A DNA stretch of 64,000 nucleotides from Salinimicrobium sediminilitoris (GTDB lineage: Bacteria; Bacteroidota; Bacteroidia; Flavobacteriales; Flavobacteriaceae): contig NZ_JAIVCC010000009.1 in NCBI RefSeq assembly GCF_020866905.1, forward strand, positions 186,001-250,000, read 5' to 3'. Position numbers and translations under genes: made by a program. The notes under the pieces were generated by a model that saw only the letters and a program-made list of their open reading frames with translations, was not told the origin of the DNA and ran no database searches. Positions 9,367-17,606 of this stretch are shown here, piece by piece (within the stretch, counting starts at the first letter, position 1; every line of letters starts with the position of its first letter).

Positions 9367-9915
9367 ATGAATAAGAAGGTAGCCATTTTGGCAACACATG
9401 GATTTGAAGAAGTAGAATTGACCTCTCCAAAAGAAGCAATGGAAGATGAAGGATTTGAAGTGCATATTGTAAGCCTTGAAAAAGGTAAGATTAAAGCCTG
9501 GGATAAGACCGACTGGTCAAAAGAGTACAATGTAGATAAAGTAGTAGGAGAAGTGAATGCAAGTGACTATAACGCGCTTATGCTTCCTGGGGGAGTTATG
9601 AATCCAGATAATCTAAGAACGAACGAGAAGGCTCTAAAATTTGTACGTGATTTTTTTGAACAAAAGAAACCTGTAGCAGCCATTTGTCATGCGCCATGGA
9701 CCCTCATAAGTGCGGGAGTGGTCAAAGGAAGGACTATGACCTCTTATAATTCCATGAAAGATGATGTAAAAAATGCAGGAGCAAACTGGGTTGACGAAGA
9801 AGTAGTTGTAGATGAAGGATTCGTTACAAGCAGAAATCCGGACGATCTCCCTGCATTTAATGCTAAGCTGATAGAGGAAATCAAAGAAGGAAAACATGAG
9901 GACCAACATGCTTAA
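9367..9915 (+). CDS. DJ-1/PfpI-family protein (protease/deglycase-like)
   Basis: This 182-residue class I glutamine amidotransferase-like protein belongs to the PfpI branch. The nucleophile elbow is AAICHAPW, with Cys107 and His108. The conserved acidic residue is probably in the GFEEVELTSP block (E14/E16). Related proteins such as PfpI and YhbO are linked to general stress and repair or removal of glycated products, but the true activity is disputed. It is a single-gene unit with its own spacer upstream and a terminator downstream. Confidence 0.92.
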   Translation: MNKKVAILATHGFEEVELTSPKEAMEDEGFEVHIVSLEKGKIKAWDKTDWSKEYNVDKVVGEVNASDYNALMLPGGVMNPDNLRTNEKALKFVRDFFEQKKPVAAICHAPWTLISAGVVKGRTMTSYNSMKDDVKNAGANWVDEEVVVDEGFVTSRNPDDLPAFNAKLIEEIKEGKHEDQHA

Positions 9916-9949
9916 CCCTTTAACTCTTTTCAAGTCTTAAAGAAAAAAG

Positions 9950-9988
9950 AAGCCGCTCTAAAAATGACATTTTTGAGCGGCTTTTTTT
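9950..9988. terminator. Bidirectional terminator
   Basis: AAGCCGCTC and GAGCGGCTT flank an inner stem of A/T pairs, with a T run on the right and an A run on the left. It can end both the DJ-1/PfpI transcript and the converging acidic-protein transcript. Confidence 0.85.
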
Positions 9989-9997
9989 ATGGTTTTT

Positions 9998-10324
9998 TTA
10001 TAAATCCTGATCCTCGTCTTCAGGCTCTTCTACCTCATCCTCGACATCTTCATTCTTTTCCGGAAGATCCACAATGGGTTCATTAAAATCTGAATCATCG
10101 TAGTCTTCTTCATCATAATTTGCCATTGTGTTCTCAAGGCGGGTACTTACCTTCACCAGGTAAATACTGTCTTCGGTCCTTACCTCAACCGCCTCAACCG
10201 TCTCATTTTTTGCATTTTTAAATGAGATGATTTGATCATCGTCATACCCATCAGGATATTTGTCAACGAGTAGCCCCAAAATTTCGGGAGTAAGCTTTTT
10301 GTAATCAACAATGATTCTTTTCAT
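9998..10324 (-). CDS. Acidic hypothetical protein downstream of aroB
   Basis: I do not recognise a domain. The 108-residue product has a basic N-terminal half (MKRIIVDYKKLTPEILGLLV, then a short beta-rich region to about residue 65) and an extremely acidic C-terminal tail (about residues 70-108) made almost only of Asp, Glu, Pro and Val. There is no signal peptide. It lies about 95 bases after aroB on the same strand and ends at the bidirectional terminator, so it is probably the last gene of that transcript. Coding is supported by the ordered N-terminal composition and by its fit between aroB and the terminator. Confidence 0.75.
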   Translation of the reverse strand: MKRIIVDYKKLTPEILGLLVDKYPDGYDDDQIISFKNAKNETVEAVEVRTEDSIYLVKVSTRLENTMANYDEEDYDDSDFNEPIVDLPEKNEDVEDEVEEPEDEDQDL

Positions 10325-10420
10325 AAGTAATTTTTAAGTCCTCCTTCTAGGCGAAAATAGCAATTCATATTTCCGCCGCCGTTAAAATAAGTAAAAAATT
10401 TAAAGTCAATCTTAATTAAA

Positions 10421-11500
10421 CTATTCATTCTCTGGAAGTGCAAGGTAAAACCTAAATGCTTCCAGAATGAGAGAATTTGGTACCTCCCGATCAATAACCG
10501 GTTCGCCAATTTTCCGCAAAAGAACAAAATTTATTTTTCCTCCCTCATTTTTTTTATCATATTTAAGTAAGTCTATGATCTTTTCCTGATCTTCAATGGA
10601 AATGGTGATCCTGCCGTACATTGAATGAATAGAATTTCTTATTTCATCTCTTTTGTGGATAGGAAATCCTTCAAGTTTTGAGGAAAGAAATGCAGCTAAT
10701 ACCATTCCTGCGGCAACGGCCTCCCCATGAAGTAATTTTTGTTTTTCGGGATCTACAAGAAAAAAAGACTCAATTGCATGTCCCAGGGTATGGCCAAAAT
10801 TGAGACTCTTACGTAAACCTTTTTCCAAAGGATCCTCCTTTACAATCTTTTCCTTTATGACTACCGATTCCTTTATTAGATCTTCCAGGTCTGTTATGCC
10901 CAGTTCTTTAAGCGAATTAAGACGGTTCCAGTAGTCCTCATCTGCAATTAACCCATGTTTAAGCATTTCGGCAAGGCCGCTGCGCATTTCGGCTGCGGGT
11001 AAAGTTCCTAAAAATGAAGTATCGGCTATAACCATTTCAGGTTTTTTAATGACCCCTACCTGGTTCTTTAAAGCTCCTAGATTGACCCCGTTTTTTCCTC
11101 CCAGGGCAGCGTCGACCATAGCAAGCAAGGTAGTGGGGAAATGTACGCAAGCGATTCCCCGTTTAAAGGCAGCCGCTACAAACCCCCCTAAATCGGTCAC
11201 CACACCTCCGCCAAGATTTACCAGCAGACTTTTACGGTCTCCTCCCAAATGGGATAATGTGTCCCACAAGGAACTACAGGTATCCAGGGTCTTATTTTCC
11301 TCCCCGGCGTCAATTTCCAGAATTTCTAAAGGAATATTAGTTTCCAGTTGCTGAAGAAAGGGAGCAAGGCAGTGAACATGAGTATTAGTGTCTACTAACA
11401 CAAAAATTTTCGTGAAGCTTTCCTGCTCTATAAAATGGTTGAATTTTTCGTAACCTTTTTCATTAAAAAAAACCGAAGATTCGGCAGATGCTTTAGTCAT
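10421..11500 (-). CDS. aroB: 3-dehydroquinate synthase
   Basis: AroB converts DAHP to 3-dehydroquinate, the second step of the shikimate pathway, using NAD+ and a divalent metal. The 359-residue product has the NAD-binding glycine-rich block NLGGGVVTDLGGFVAAAFKRG (about 93-113), the GGKNGVN segment and the metal ligands in the motifs FGHTLGHAIE and LHGEAVAAGM. Length is typical. It is transcribed away from the proline dehydrogenase gene across a 100-base spacer. Confidence 0.96.
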   Translation of the reverse strand: MTKASAESSVFFNEKGYEKFNHFIEQESFTKIFVLVDTNTHVHCLAPFLQQLETNIPLEILEIDAGEENKTLDTCSSLWDTLSHLGGDRKSLLVNLGGGVVTDLGGFVAAAFKRGIACVHFPTTLLAMVDAALGGKNGVNLGALKNQVGVIKKPEMVIADTSFLGTLPAAEMRSGLAEMLKHGLIADEDYWNRLNSLKELGITDLEDLIKESVVIKEKIVKEDPLEKGLRKSLNFGHTLGHAIESFFLVDPEKQKLLHGEAVAAGMVLAAFLSSKLEGFPIHKRDEIRNSIHSMYGRITISIEDQEKIIDLLKYDKKNEGGKINFVLLRKIGEPVIDREVPNSLILEAFRFYLALPENE

Positions 11501-11573
11501 GGATCCAAATTATAAATACTCGTTAAATGGCCGAAAATAAGGAGAAAAATCCTAACATTCTCCACTCAATAAT

Positions 11574-11581
11574 TATCTTTG
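11574..11581 (+). promoter_or_regulatory. Candidate -7 box for the proline dehydrogenase gene
   Basis: TATCTTTG matches TAnnTTTG exactly and lies 19 bases before the ATG at 11601, giving a leader of roughly 14 bases. No good TTG -33 box is seen at the expected distance. Confidence 0.45.
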
Positions 11582-11600
11582 TATACCCTAATTTGGATAA

Positions 11601-12812
11601 ATGATCACTAAGAAAATATTTAATGATACTGAAACAGCTTTTAGACTAAAATCTGATTCAGAATTGAACCGGGCAATCTTTCTTTTTGAAATGATAGACC
11701 GGCCATTTTTGGTCAAAACAGGAACTGCGATGACCAATCTTGCTCTCAAGGCACATCTGCCTGTAGAGGGCCTTATTAAAAAAACAATTTTTAATCAATT
11801 CTGTGGTGGAGTGACCGAGAAGGATTGCCTTCCTACTATAGAAAAAATGCACAGTAAAAATCTTCACAGTATTCTTGATTATTCAGTAGAAGGGAAGGAG
11901 AAGGAAAGCGAATTTGAAAAGGCCATCGAGCGGAAGACCAATATTGTTAAATTTATTTCTAAACGTAAGGAGTTGCCGTTTGCAGTTTTCAAACCTACCG
12001 GTATTGGTCGCTTTGAACTTTGGCAAAAGGTATCTGCAAATGCCAGTCTTTCTCTTGAAGAGGAAGAAGAGTGGCAAAGAGTGAAAAATCGTGTGAATAG
12101 AATCTGCGAGGAAGCTTATAAACTCGGTGTTAGTCTCCTGGCTGATGCCGAAGAGAGCTGGATGCAGGATGCCGCCGATGTTCTTATGGAAGAAATGATG
12201 TTCAAGTATAACAGGGAGAGGGCAGTTATTTTCAATACCCTTCAATGTTATCGTTGGGACAGGATGCAATATTTAAAAGATCTGCATAGCAGGGCCAAAG
12301 ACCAGGGATTCGTAGTGGGAGCCAAAATTGTACGTGGTGCTTACCTTGAAAAGGAAAATCAGAGAGCTGCAAAAATGGGATATACTTCCCCTATTTGCGA
12401 AAATAAAGAAGCTACAGATGTGAATTTTAATGGGGTACTAACTTATTGCCTTGCCCATATCGATGACATCTCTGTTTTTATTGGAACCCATAATGAAGTG
12501 AGCAATTATCTGGCACTACAGGTAATGGAAGATAAAGGCATTGAGAAAGATAATGACAGGGTTTGGTTCTCCCAGTTATTCGGAATGAGTGAACATATTA
12601 GCTATAACCTGGCCGAGGCCGGTTACAACGTCGCCAAACTTGTACCTTTTGGTCCTGTGAGAGAGGTTGTACCATATCTTATTAGAAGAGCCGAAGAAAA
12701 TACTTCTGTAAAAGGCCAAACCGGAAGAGAGTTAGGTCTCCTATACGAAGAAAGAAAGAGAAGAGGAGGGGAGATTACAAAGAGTAACAGAGAGAGTGAA
12801 CTGGCTGGCTAG
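11601..12812 (+). CDS. Proline dehydrogenase (single-domain PutA type)
   Basis: This flavoenzyme oxidises proline to pyrroline-5-carboxylate, the first step of proline catabolism. The 403-residue product covers the PRODH barrel, with the FAD/substrate-binding segments GAKIVRGAYLEKE (about 249-261), FIGTHNE, and VPYLIRRAEENTSV near the C-terminus with the paired arginines that bind the proline carboxylate. The P5C dehydrogenase half of bifunctional PutA is absent, as usual in flavobacteria. The last 17 bases overlap the next gene. Confidence 0.93.
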   Translation: MITKKIFNDTETAFRLKSDSELNRAIFLFEMIDRPFLVKTGTAMTNLALKAHLPVEGLIKKTIFNQFCGGVTEKDCLPTIEKMHSKNLHSILDYSVEGKEKESEFEKAIERKTNIVKFISKRKELPFAVFKPTGIGRFELWQKVSANASLSLEEEEEWQRVKNRVNRICEEAYKLGVSLLADAEESWMQDAADVLMEEMMFKYNRERAVIFNTLQCYRWDRMQYLKDLHSRAKDQGFVVGAKIVRGAYLEKENQRAAKMGYTSPICENKEATDVNFNGVLTYCLAHIDDISVFIGTHNEVSNYLALQVMEDKGIEKDNDRVWFSQLFGMSEHISYNLAEAGYNVAKLVPFGPVREVVPYLIRRAEENTSVKGQTGRELGLLYEERKRRGGEITKSNRESELAG

Positions 12813-13335
12813 ATTTATTTACTTTAGAATTATGGGCTGGAAATTCTACGGAAGCTGGCCCGATAATTTAAAGAAGGCTATAGTCATTGTGGTTCCACAT
12901 ACCAGCTGGCACGATTTCTACCTTGGGCTCCTGGTGAGAAGGATACTTGGGGTGGATATTAAATTTTTAGCTAAAAAGGAATTGTTTAAACCTCCTTTTG
13001 GATGGTATTTTAAATGGATGGGTGGTACTCCTTTAGACCGCACTCCGGGGCAGAAGAAAGTAGAGGCTATTGCAGCTTTGTTCGATCAAAAGGAAGTTTT
13101 GCGTATAGCTATGTCTCCCGAAGGCACCCGGAAAAAGGTTGCAGAATGGAAGACTGGGTTCTATTACATTGCAAAAGCCGCAAATGTTCCAATCGTTATG
13201 ATTGCCTTCGACTTTGGAAATAAAAAGGTGAAAGTATCAAAGCCTCTTTATGCCACGGCCGATAAAAATCTTGATTTCATAAAGATCAAAAAATTCTATG
13301 AAGACGTCACGGGTAAAATAGCCCAATACTCATAA
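12796..13335 (+). CDS. 1-acyl-glycerol-3-phosphate acyltransferase-like protein (PlsC domain)
   Basis: This is a probable phospholipid acyltransferase. The 179-residue product has the catalytic HX4D motif HTSWHD (H35, D40) and the substrate-binding EGTR motif (about 109-112). I use the GTG at 12796, which gives the N-terminal ARFIYFRIMGWK typical of this family; an internal ATG at 12832 would remove it. The GTG start lies inside the 3' end of the proline dehydrogenase gene, so translation is probably coupled. It is shorter than PlsC proper (about 240 residues), so it is a small subfamily member of uncertain substrate. Confidence 0.9.
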   Translation: MNWLARFIYFRIMGWKFYGSWPDNLKKAIVIVVPHTSWHDFYLGLLVRRILGVDIKFLAKKELFKPPFGWYFKWMGGTPLDRTPGQKKVEAIAALFDQKEVLRIAMSPEGTRKKVAEWKTGFYYIAKAANVPIVMIAFDFGNKKVKVSKPLYATADKNLDFIKIKKFYEDVTGKIAQYS

Positions 13336-13364
13336 AAAAAGCTGCCCCTTAAGGCAGCTTTTTC
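13336..13364 (+). terminator. Rho-independent terminator after the acyltransferase gene
   Basis: AAAAAGCTGCC (13336-13346) pairs with GGCAGCTTTTT (13353-13363) around a CCTTAA loop. The A-rich left arm may let it work for the converging gene too. Confidence 0.85.
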
Positions 13365-13382
13365 ATTTTCTAATAATCTAAA

Positions 13383-14615
13383 TTAATACCTGTAAACGGC
13401 ATTCATTTTTGATTTTTTATTTGGCATGAACTCTTCTTCAATGAGATATACCGTTCCATTTTGCTCAACTACTTTAACGGCGGCCAGGTTCATTAGGGAA
13501 AGACTGCCATTTCTTTTTTCTTCATGCACATCAACAGAAGCCATATTTTCATTATAATTCCCCCAGATGTCTTCCCGGTTCTGAAGAAATAAAGTGTCCA
13601 CTTTCCCTTCGTAAATAGCAGGAATAATGTCTGACACGCTTGTAGAAGTTCGGGAAGGATTAAGGTCGTTGAACTGGGCCATTTTCTCCTCTCTTTCTTT
13701 TCTAAAATGTGGTTCAAGAGTGTCCAATGCGGCTGCATGAAGACTAAAAATACTCTCATGGTCTGCTTCGGGATTACCCGGCACCGGTTTAGGATATAAA
13801 TTTTTATAACGGCTGGTTTCCTTGTAAATCGGGAAGAAGGAATCCTGGCAGGCGACAATGAGTGGAACAGATTCATTATTAAGAACCTCATAGATTCCTT
13901 TATCCACAGCTCTAAAAAACCTCAGGATCTCATTTTTCCTGTCACGATTAGCTGCTTCATATCCATGTTGCGTCGAGCTGCCTTCTGCACCGGCTCCTCC
14001 GCTACTGCGCTGGGTTTTGTGCTTACTGTTCTTTTCTTCATAATCGTATCCCACTCTGTCTTCCAGTTGATCTGGAGTGAGATCACCAATTTCTACTTCA
14101 CCAATAGAATATTGGGTGGCCTCATAGAGTTTCACCTTGTCCAATTGTAAATGGAGTAGAAAAAATCTTCCATCTCCGTTGAACATAGGTACAAGAGGCT
14201 TGAGGTAAAAATGATCGGCTACATAGGTATAGGCTTCAAAGTATATTGGCAGGGTATACTGCCTCGAAAAACCATCTGCAAGAAAGAGTGCAAGCCCGTC
14301 GCTCTGATGTCTCCAGAAATCCCGGTCATCCATCAGGTCAAAAACAGGTTTTCCCATCTTGTCAATTTTATCCTGCGGATATCCCATATTCTTTAGTTCC
14401 TCAACGGCTTTCTTCCACTGGCTTTTTAAATTGATCTTATCTTTTTCTTCAAGGACGTCTTTTCCCGCTCTTACAGTGGGAATAAAAATAGAGATGCAGG
14501 GGTTGCTGTCAAATTTTGCTAATTCCTCAAATTGTTCTTTCGTCAAAATTGGCATGATCTGTTGTGTTTTAGAGAAGATTTTCCCTCGAAATTGAGAGGC
14601 TTCTTCCTGATTCAT
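13383..14615 (-). CDS. Bacterial eRF1-like protein (baeRF family)
   Basis: This is a probable member of the bacterial archaeo-eukaryotic release-factor-like families. The 410-residue product begins with a short helix and then PCISIFIPTVRAGKD (about 40-54), the typical baeRF opening, followed by KINLKSQWKKAVEEL. A Gly/Ser-rich loop near residues 210-225 (RSSGGAGAEGSSTQHGYEAA) sits where the catalytic loop of eRF1 family members would be, and is followed by a helical region (ILRFFRAVDKGIYEVL). No GGQ is present, so peptide release as in eRF1 is not implied. The start is uncertain: ATG at 14615 is used, but ATG at 14555 (MPILTKEQF) is also plausible. The function of baeRF proteins is not established. 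Confidence 0.75.
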   Translation of the reverse strand: MNQEEASQFRGKIFSKTQQIMPILTKEQFEELAKFDSNPCISIFIPTVRAGKDVLEEKDKINLKSQWKKAVEELKNMGYPQDKIDKMGKPVFDLMDDRDFWRHQSDGLALFLADGFSRQYTLPIYFEAYTYVADHFYLKPLVPMFNGDGRFFLLHLQLDKVKLYEATQYSIGEVEIGDLTPDQLEDRVGYDYEEKNSKHKTQRSSGGAGAEGSSTQHGYEAANRDRKNEILRFFRAVDKGIYEVLNNESVPLIVACQDSFFPIYKETSRYKNLYPKPVPGNPEADHESIFSLHAAALDTLEPHFRKEREEKMAQFNDLNPSRTSTSVSDIIPAIYEGKVDTLFLQNREDIWGNYNENMASVDVHEEKRNGSLSLMNLAAVKVVEQNGTVYLIEEEFMPNKKSKMNAVYRY

Positions 14616-14718
14616 AAATGCCAAGTTAATATACTAATATGTGAAATAAGGCATAGGACGGGCGTTCATAATTTTTCCTTAAGGAGATCGTATTTTGCCG
14701 TTAATATATTCCAAATAG

Positions 14719-15543
14719 CTACCACCACACTATGAAAAAACGTTCAAGCTCTCCCCTGGATGTTTTCATCCATAGTAGGGGAGAAAATTTTCTTTCCAGT
14801 AATGTGTGAATTTGTTCCTCAATTTCATCATAGGAAAACCACTTCTCATTTGGTTGTGGAGATACCGGCCAGTATTTCTTGGTGGGGGTGAAAAATACAT
14901 TTTTTCCATAGGTTTCAAAAGTAAATTCTGAAGCCTTTATCCAGTAACCAGCAATCGTTTCAGGATTTATGTGATCGAAAGATATCCTCTTCATTTGCTT
15001 CGGAAGAAAAACAGATGCTTTAAAACACATTTTTTGGACTACATGTTCAGTACTAATATCTAAAGAGGATAAAAAATGTTGAGTTGCCTCCTTAAAGAGT
15101 AGGGGGAATTGCTTTTTTTGAAGTCTTTCCAATTTTTTGTTCAAACTGTCCCTCTTATTTGGTCCAATTAAATGATCAAGTTCTGAAGCACCCGAATCGG
15201 GATCAAAAAGGTAGAATTTGTAGATCAATTCTATATGGGAAATAATTCCTGAGGCAGGATCCTTCAGCAGAAAATCCAGCTCGCCCCGGGTTGTTTTATC
15301 TTCAATGATCTGCCGGTTTTGAACTAAAATTTCTTCCGAAGTAAAATGAGAGACATAAAAAGCAAAAAAATGTTCCATCCGCTTCCCCAGGACACTTTGT
15401 TTGGGTGCCGATATTTTCGCGGGATTTATTTGTGGTGTTACTTTACTTGTCTGGTAAAGCGGGTACTCAAAAAAGGCATTTTCAGCAAATATTTGCGGAG
15501 TGCGAATAAATCCTTCAAACTGTTCTTCAAGAGAAAATTTCAT
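14719..15543 (-). CDS. DUF1853-family protein (PD-(D/E)XK nuclease-like)
   Basis: The function is unknown. The 274-residue product matches the DUF1853 pattern, with an N-terminal region containing LGKRMEHFFAFYVSHF and a core TRGELDFLLKDPASGIISH followed by IELIYKFYLF. The spaced D...E-x-x-x-K residues resemble the PD-(D/E)XK nuclease active site. Its ATG directly follows the stop of the upstream permease gene, so the two are probably co-transcribed. Nuclease activity is an inference from the fold. Confidence 0.82.
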   Translation of the reverse strand: MKFSLEEQFEGFIRTPQIFAENAFFEYPLYQTSKVTPQINPAKISAPKQSVLGKRMEHFFAFYVSHFTSEEILVQNRQIIEDKTTRGELDFLLKDPASGIISHIELIYKFYLFDPDSGASELDHLIGPNKRDSLNKKLERLQKKQFPLLFKEATQHFLSSLDISTEHVVQKMCFKASVFLPKQMKRISFDHINPETIAGYWIKASEFTFETYGKNVFFTPTKKYWPVSPQPNEKWFSYDEIEEQIHTLLERKFSPLLWMKTSRGELERFFIVWW

Positions 15544-16620
15544 TTAGTCGTCGTCCTCTTTACTAAAGAGAAAAGCAAAAGGTTTTAGTGGAGGAATATG
15601 AGAAAAAACAACATTGAAAATGGCTAAAATTGGTATAGCCAGGATCATTCCCATTATGCCCCAAATCATCCCGCCAATGATCACTGCCAGGATAACAAAA
15701 AGCGGGTGAAGATCAACCTGGTCTCCCACTACATAGGGTTGTAGAATGTAACTCTCCACAAATTGCGCAATGGTAAAGGTGATGATTATCCCAATAAGCA
15801 CCGTTGAATCCCCCGAGGTAAGGTAGCCAAAAACTATGGCTAATCCCATCCCAATTATGTTACCTATGTAAGGTATAATACTTAAAATGGCCGAAATAAG
15901 ACTAACCAGAATGAAATTATTCACCCCGGATATCCCCAGTCCTATGGAGTATAAAACAGCCAGTAAACCTATCAAAATGAGCTTTCCCACGAGGTATTTT
16001 TGAGTCACTTTAGCTGAATCCTCTATCACTTTCTTCACTTCTTTCCTTTTGGAATCGGGGAACAACAAGAGTAGAAAATCCTTGAACCTGTGCCGGTAGT
16101 TAAGTATGAAAAAGATGTAAATGAAAGTGAGCAGGTAATCTCCAAAGAAACTAACTGCCTGATTTAGAAAAGAAGCTGCTTTTTGCCCCGGATTGGAATT
16201 TTCACCCATAAATGGAACTGAAGAACCTTCACCAGACTGTTTTAAATCTTCCTGGTTGAGAGGAGTATGTTCAAGAAGAAAACCCTTTAAATTTTCTATT
16301 TTAGGCTGCATGGTTTCTTTTATTTGAGACCAGTCATCCACTACAGTTTTTACTTGCATAGAAACCAGCGCCATGAATCCAACAGAGACTAGTAAAATTA
16401 TAAAAGTATTGAGTAGGGAAGACGCCGTACGATTAATAAAAGATTTTTCCATCTTACGTGCCAGCGGCATCATCAATAAAGCAAAAATTAATGCGGTGGT
16501 AAGGGGAATAAGGAATCCTTTAGCGTGAAACAGACCCTGAAATAAAAAGTAAATTACCAGAATACTTAAGGTGCCAAAAAATAAAATTTGCTTCCCCTTT
16601 GAACTCAATGTCTTTTCCAT
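15544..16620 (-). CDS. AI-2E-family transporter-like permease
   Basis: This is an inner-membrane protein of the PerM/TqsA family. The 358-residue product shows about eight membrane helices, in two N-terminal pairs (about 13-50 and 63-85), a polar loop of about 80 residues and then the conserved C-terminal helix set, with PYIGNIIGMGLAIVFG, VGDQVDLHPLFVILAVIIGG and GIMGMILAIPILAIF. Family members have been linked to autoinducer-2 export or ion transport, and the substrate here cannot be read from sequence. It ends immediately before the DUF1853 gene. Confidence 0.9.
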   Translation of the reverse strand: MEKTLSSKGKQILFFGTLSILVIYFLFQGLFHAKGFLIPLTTALIFALLMMPLARKMEKSFINRTASSLLNTFIILLVSVGFMALVSMQVKTVVDDWSQIKETMQPKIENLKGFLLEHTPLNQEDLKQSGEGSSVPFMGENSNPGQKAASFLNQAVSFFGDYLLTFIYIFFILNYRHRFKDFLLLLFPDSKRKEVKKVIEDSAKVTQKYLVGKLILIGLLAVLYSIGLGISGVNNFILVSLISAILSIIPYIGNIIGMGLAIVFGYLTSGDSTVLIGIIITFTIAQFVESYILQPYVVGDQVDLHPLFVILAVIIGGMIWGIMGMILAIPILAIFNVVFSHIPPLKPFAFLFSKEDDD

Positions 16621-16745
16621 AAAAGTGAAGATACAAAAGTAGCAGCCATTATATTTTAACTAAAAGTTAAAGACAATTCGCACAAAGCCGGATTCGATCA
16701 ATATTAGCCGAAGATTTTCCATTAATTTCGTGAAAATTAAATTTT

Positions 16746-17534
16746 GTGAAGCAACAGCGATTTTATTACCTCATTAAGGTACAATACCTTGGATACAGGC
16801 TGCATGGCTGGCAAAGGCAGCCGGGCTTAAAAACTGTCGAAGGTCTTGTCAAGAAAACCCTGAAATTCGTTCTGGGCGATAAAAAATTCAAGATCCTTGG
16901 CTCCAGCCGTACAGATGCAATGGTTTCAGCGCATGAATCTGCTTTTGAATTATTTACAGACCATGAGCCTCTGGAAAATATTGCAGATTTCATGGTGTTG
17001 TTCAACAAGAATTTACCGCCAGATATTAGGGTTCTAAGCATAAAAGAAGTGGACGCAGGCTTCAATATCATCCAGCATCCAAAGAAAAAGGAATATTTGT
17101 ACCTGTTTTCCTTCGGAAGAAAAAGCCATCCTTTTGCAGCACCTCTAATGGCTACTTTCCTTGAAAACCTGGACATTGACCTTATGATGGAAGGAGCAAA
17201 ACTTTTTGAAGGAAACCATTCCTTCCATAACTTTTGCACAAAACCTACCCCACATACCATAGTGGAACGGGAAATTGAAATTTGTGAGATCCAACCAAAC
17301 ACGGAAATTACGGCAAGTTTTTTCCCCGAAAGATCTTTCCTTCTAAGAGTCACGGGAACGGGATTTCTGCGAAATCAGATCCGGTTGATCATGGGATGCC
17401 TTGTGCAGTTGGGCAGAGGAGAGTTCTCACTTAAAGACATAGAAGAAGCCCTTGATCCCAAAGTAAAATTGCCCATGACCTACATTGCTCCCGGAAGCGG
17501 TTTGATTCTGAACAAGGTGGATTTCAAGATTTAA
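16746..17534 (+). CDS. truA: TruA-family tRNA pseudouridine synthase
   Basis: This enzyme is predicted to isomerise uridine in the tRNA anticodon stem-loop. The 262-residue product starts at a GTG (16746). The catalytic aspartate is in SRTDAMVSAHES (Asp57). In the canonical TruA motif RTDAGVHA the residues after Asp-Ala are Gly-Val-His, but here they are Met-Val-Ser, a marked change beside the active site. The rest fits the family, including NLPPDIRVLSIKEV, a Phe/Tyr-rich central region and RVTGTGFLRNQIRLIMGCLV. It may be a divergent paralogue rather than the housekeeping TruA. Confidence 0.85.
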   Translation: MKQQRFYYLIKVQYLGYRLHGWQRQPGLKTVEGLVKKTLKFVLGDKKFKILGSSRTDAMVSAHESAFELFTDHEPLENIADFMVLFNKNLPPDIRVLSIKEVDAGFNIIQHPKKKEYLYLFSFGRKSHPFAAPLMATFLENLDIDLMMEGAKLFEGNHSFHNFCTKPTPHTIVEREIEICEIQPNTEITASFFPERSFLLRVTGTGFLRNQIRLIMGCLVQLGRGEFSLKDIEEALDPKVKLPMTYIAPGSGLILNKVDFKI

Positions 17535-17606
17535 TGTCTGTTTGGGATGAGCCGAGACTAATTAGGTAGTTCAAATACAACACTATAAATGAATCCTGAA
17601 CAGCAT

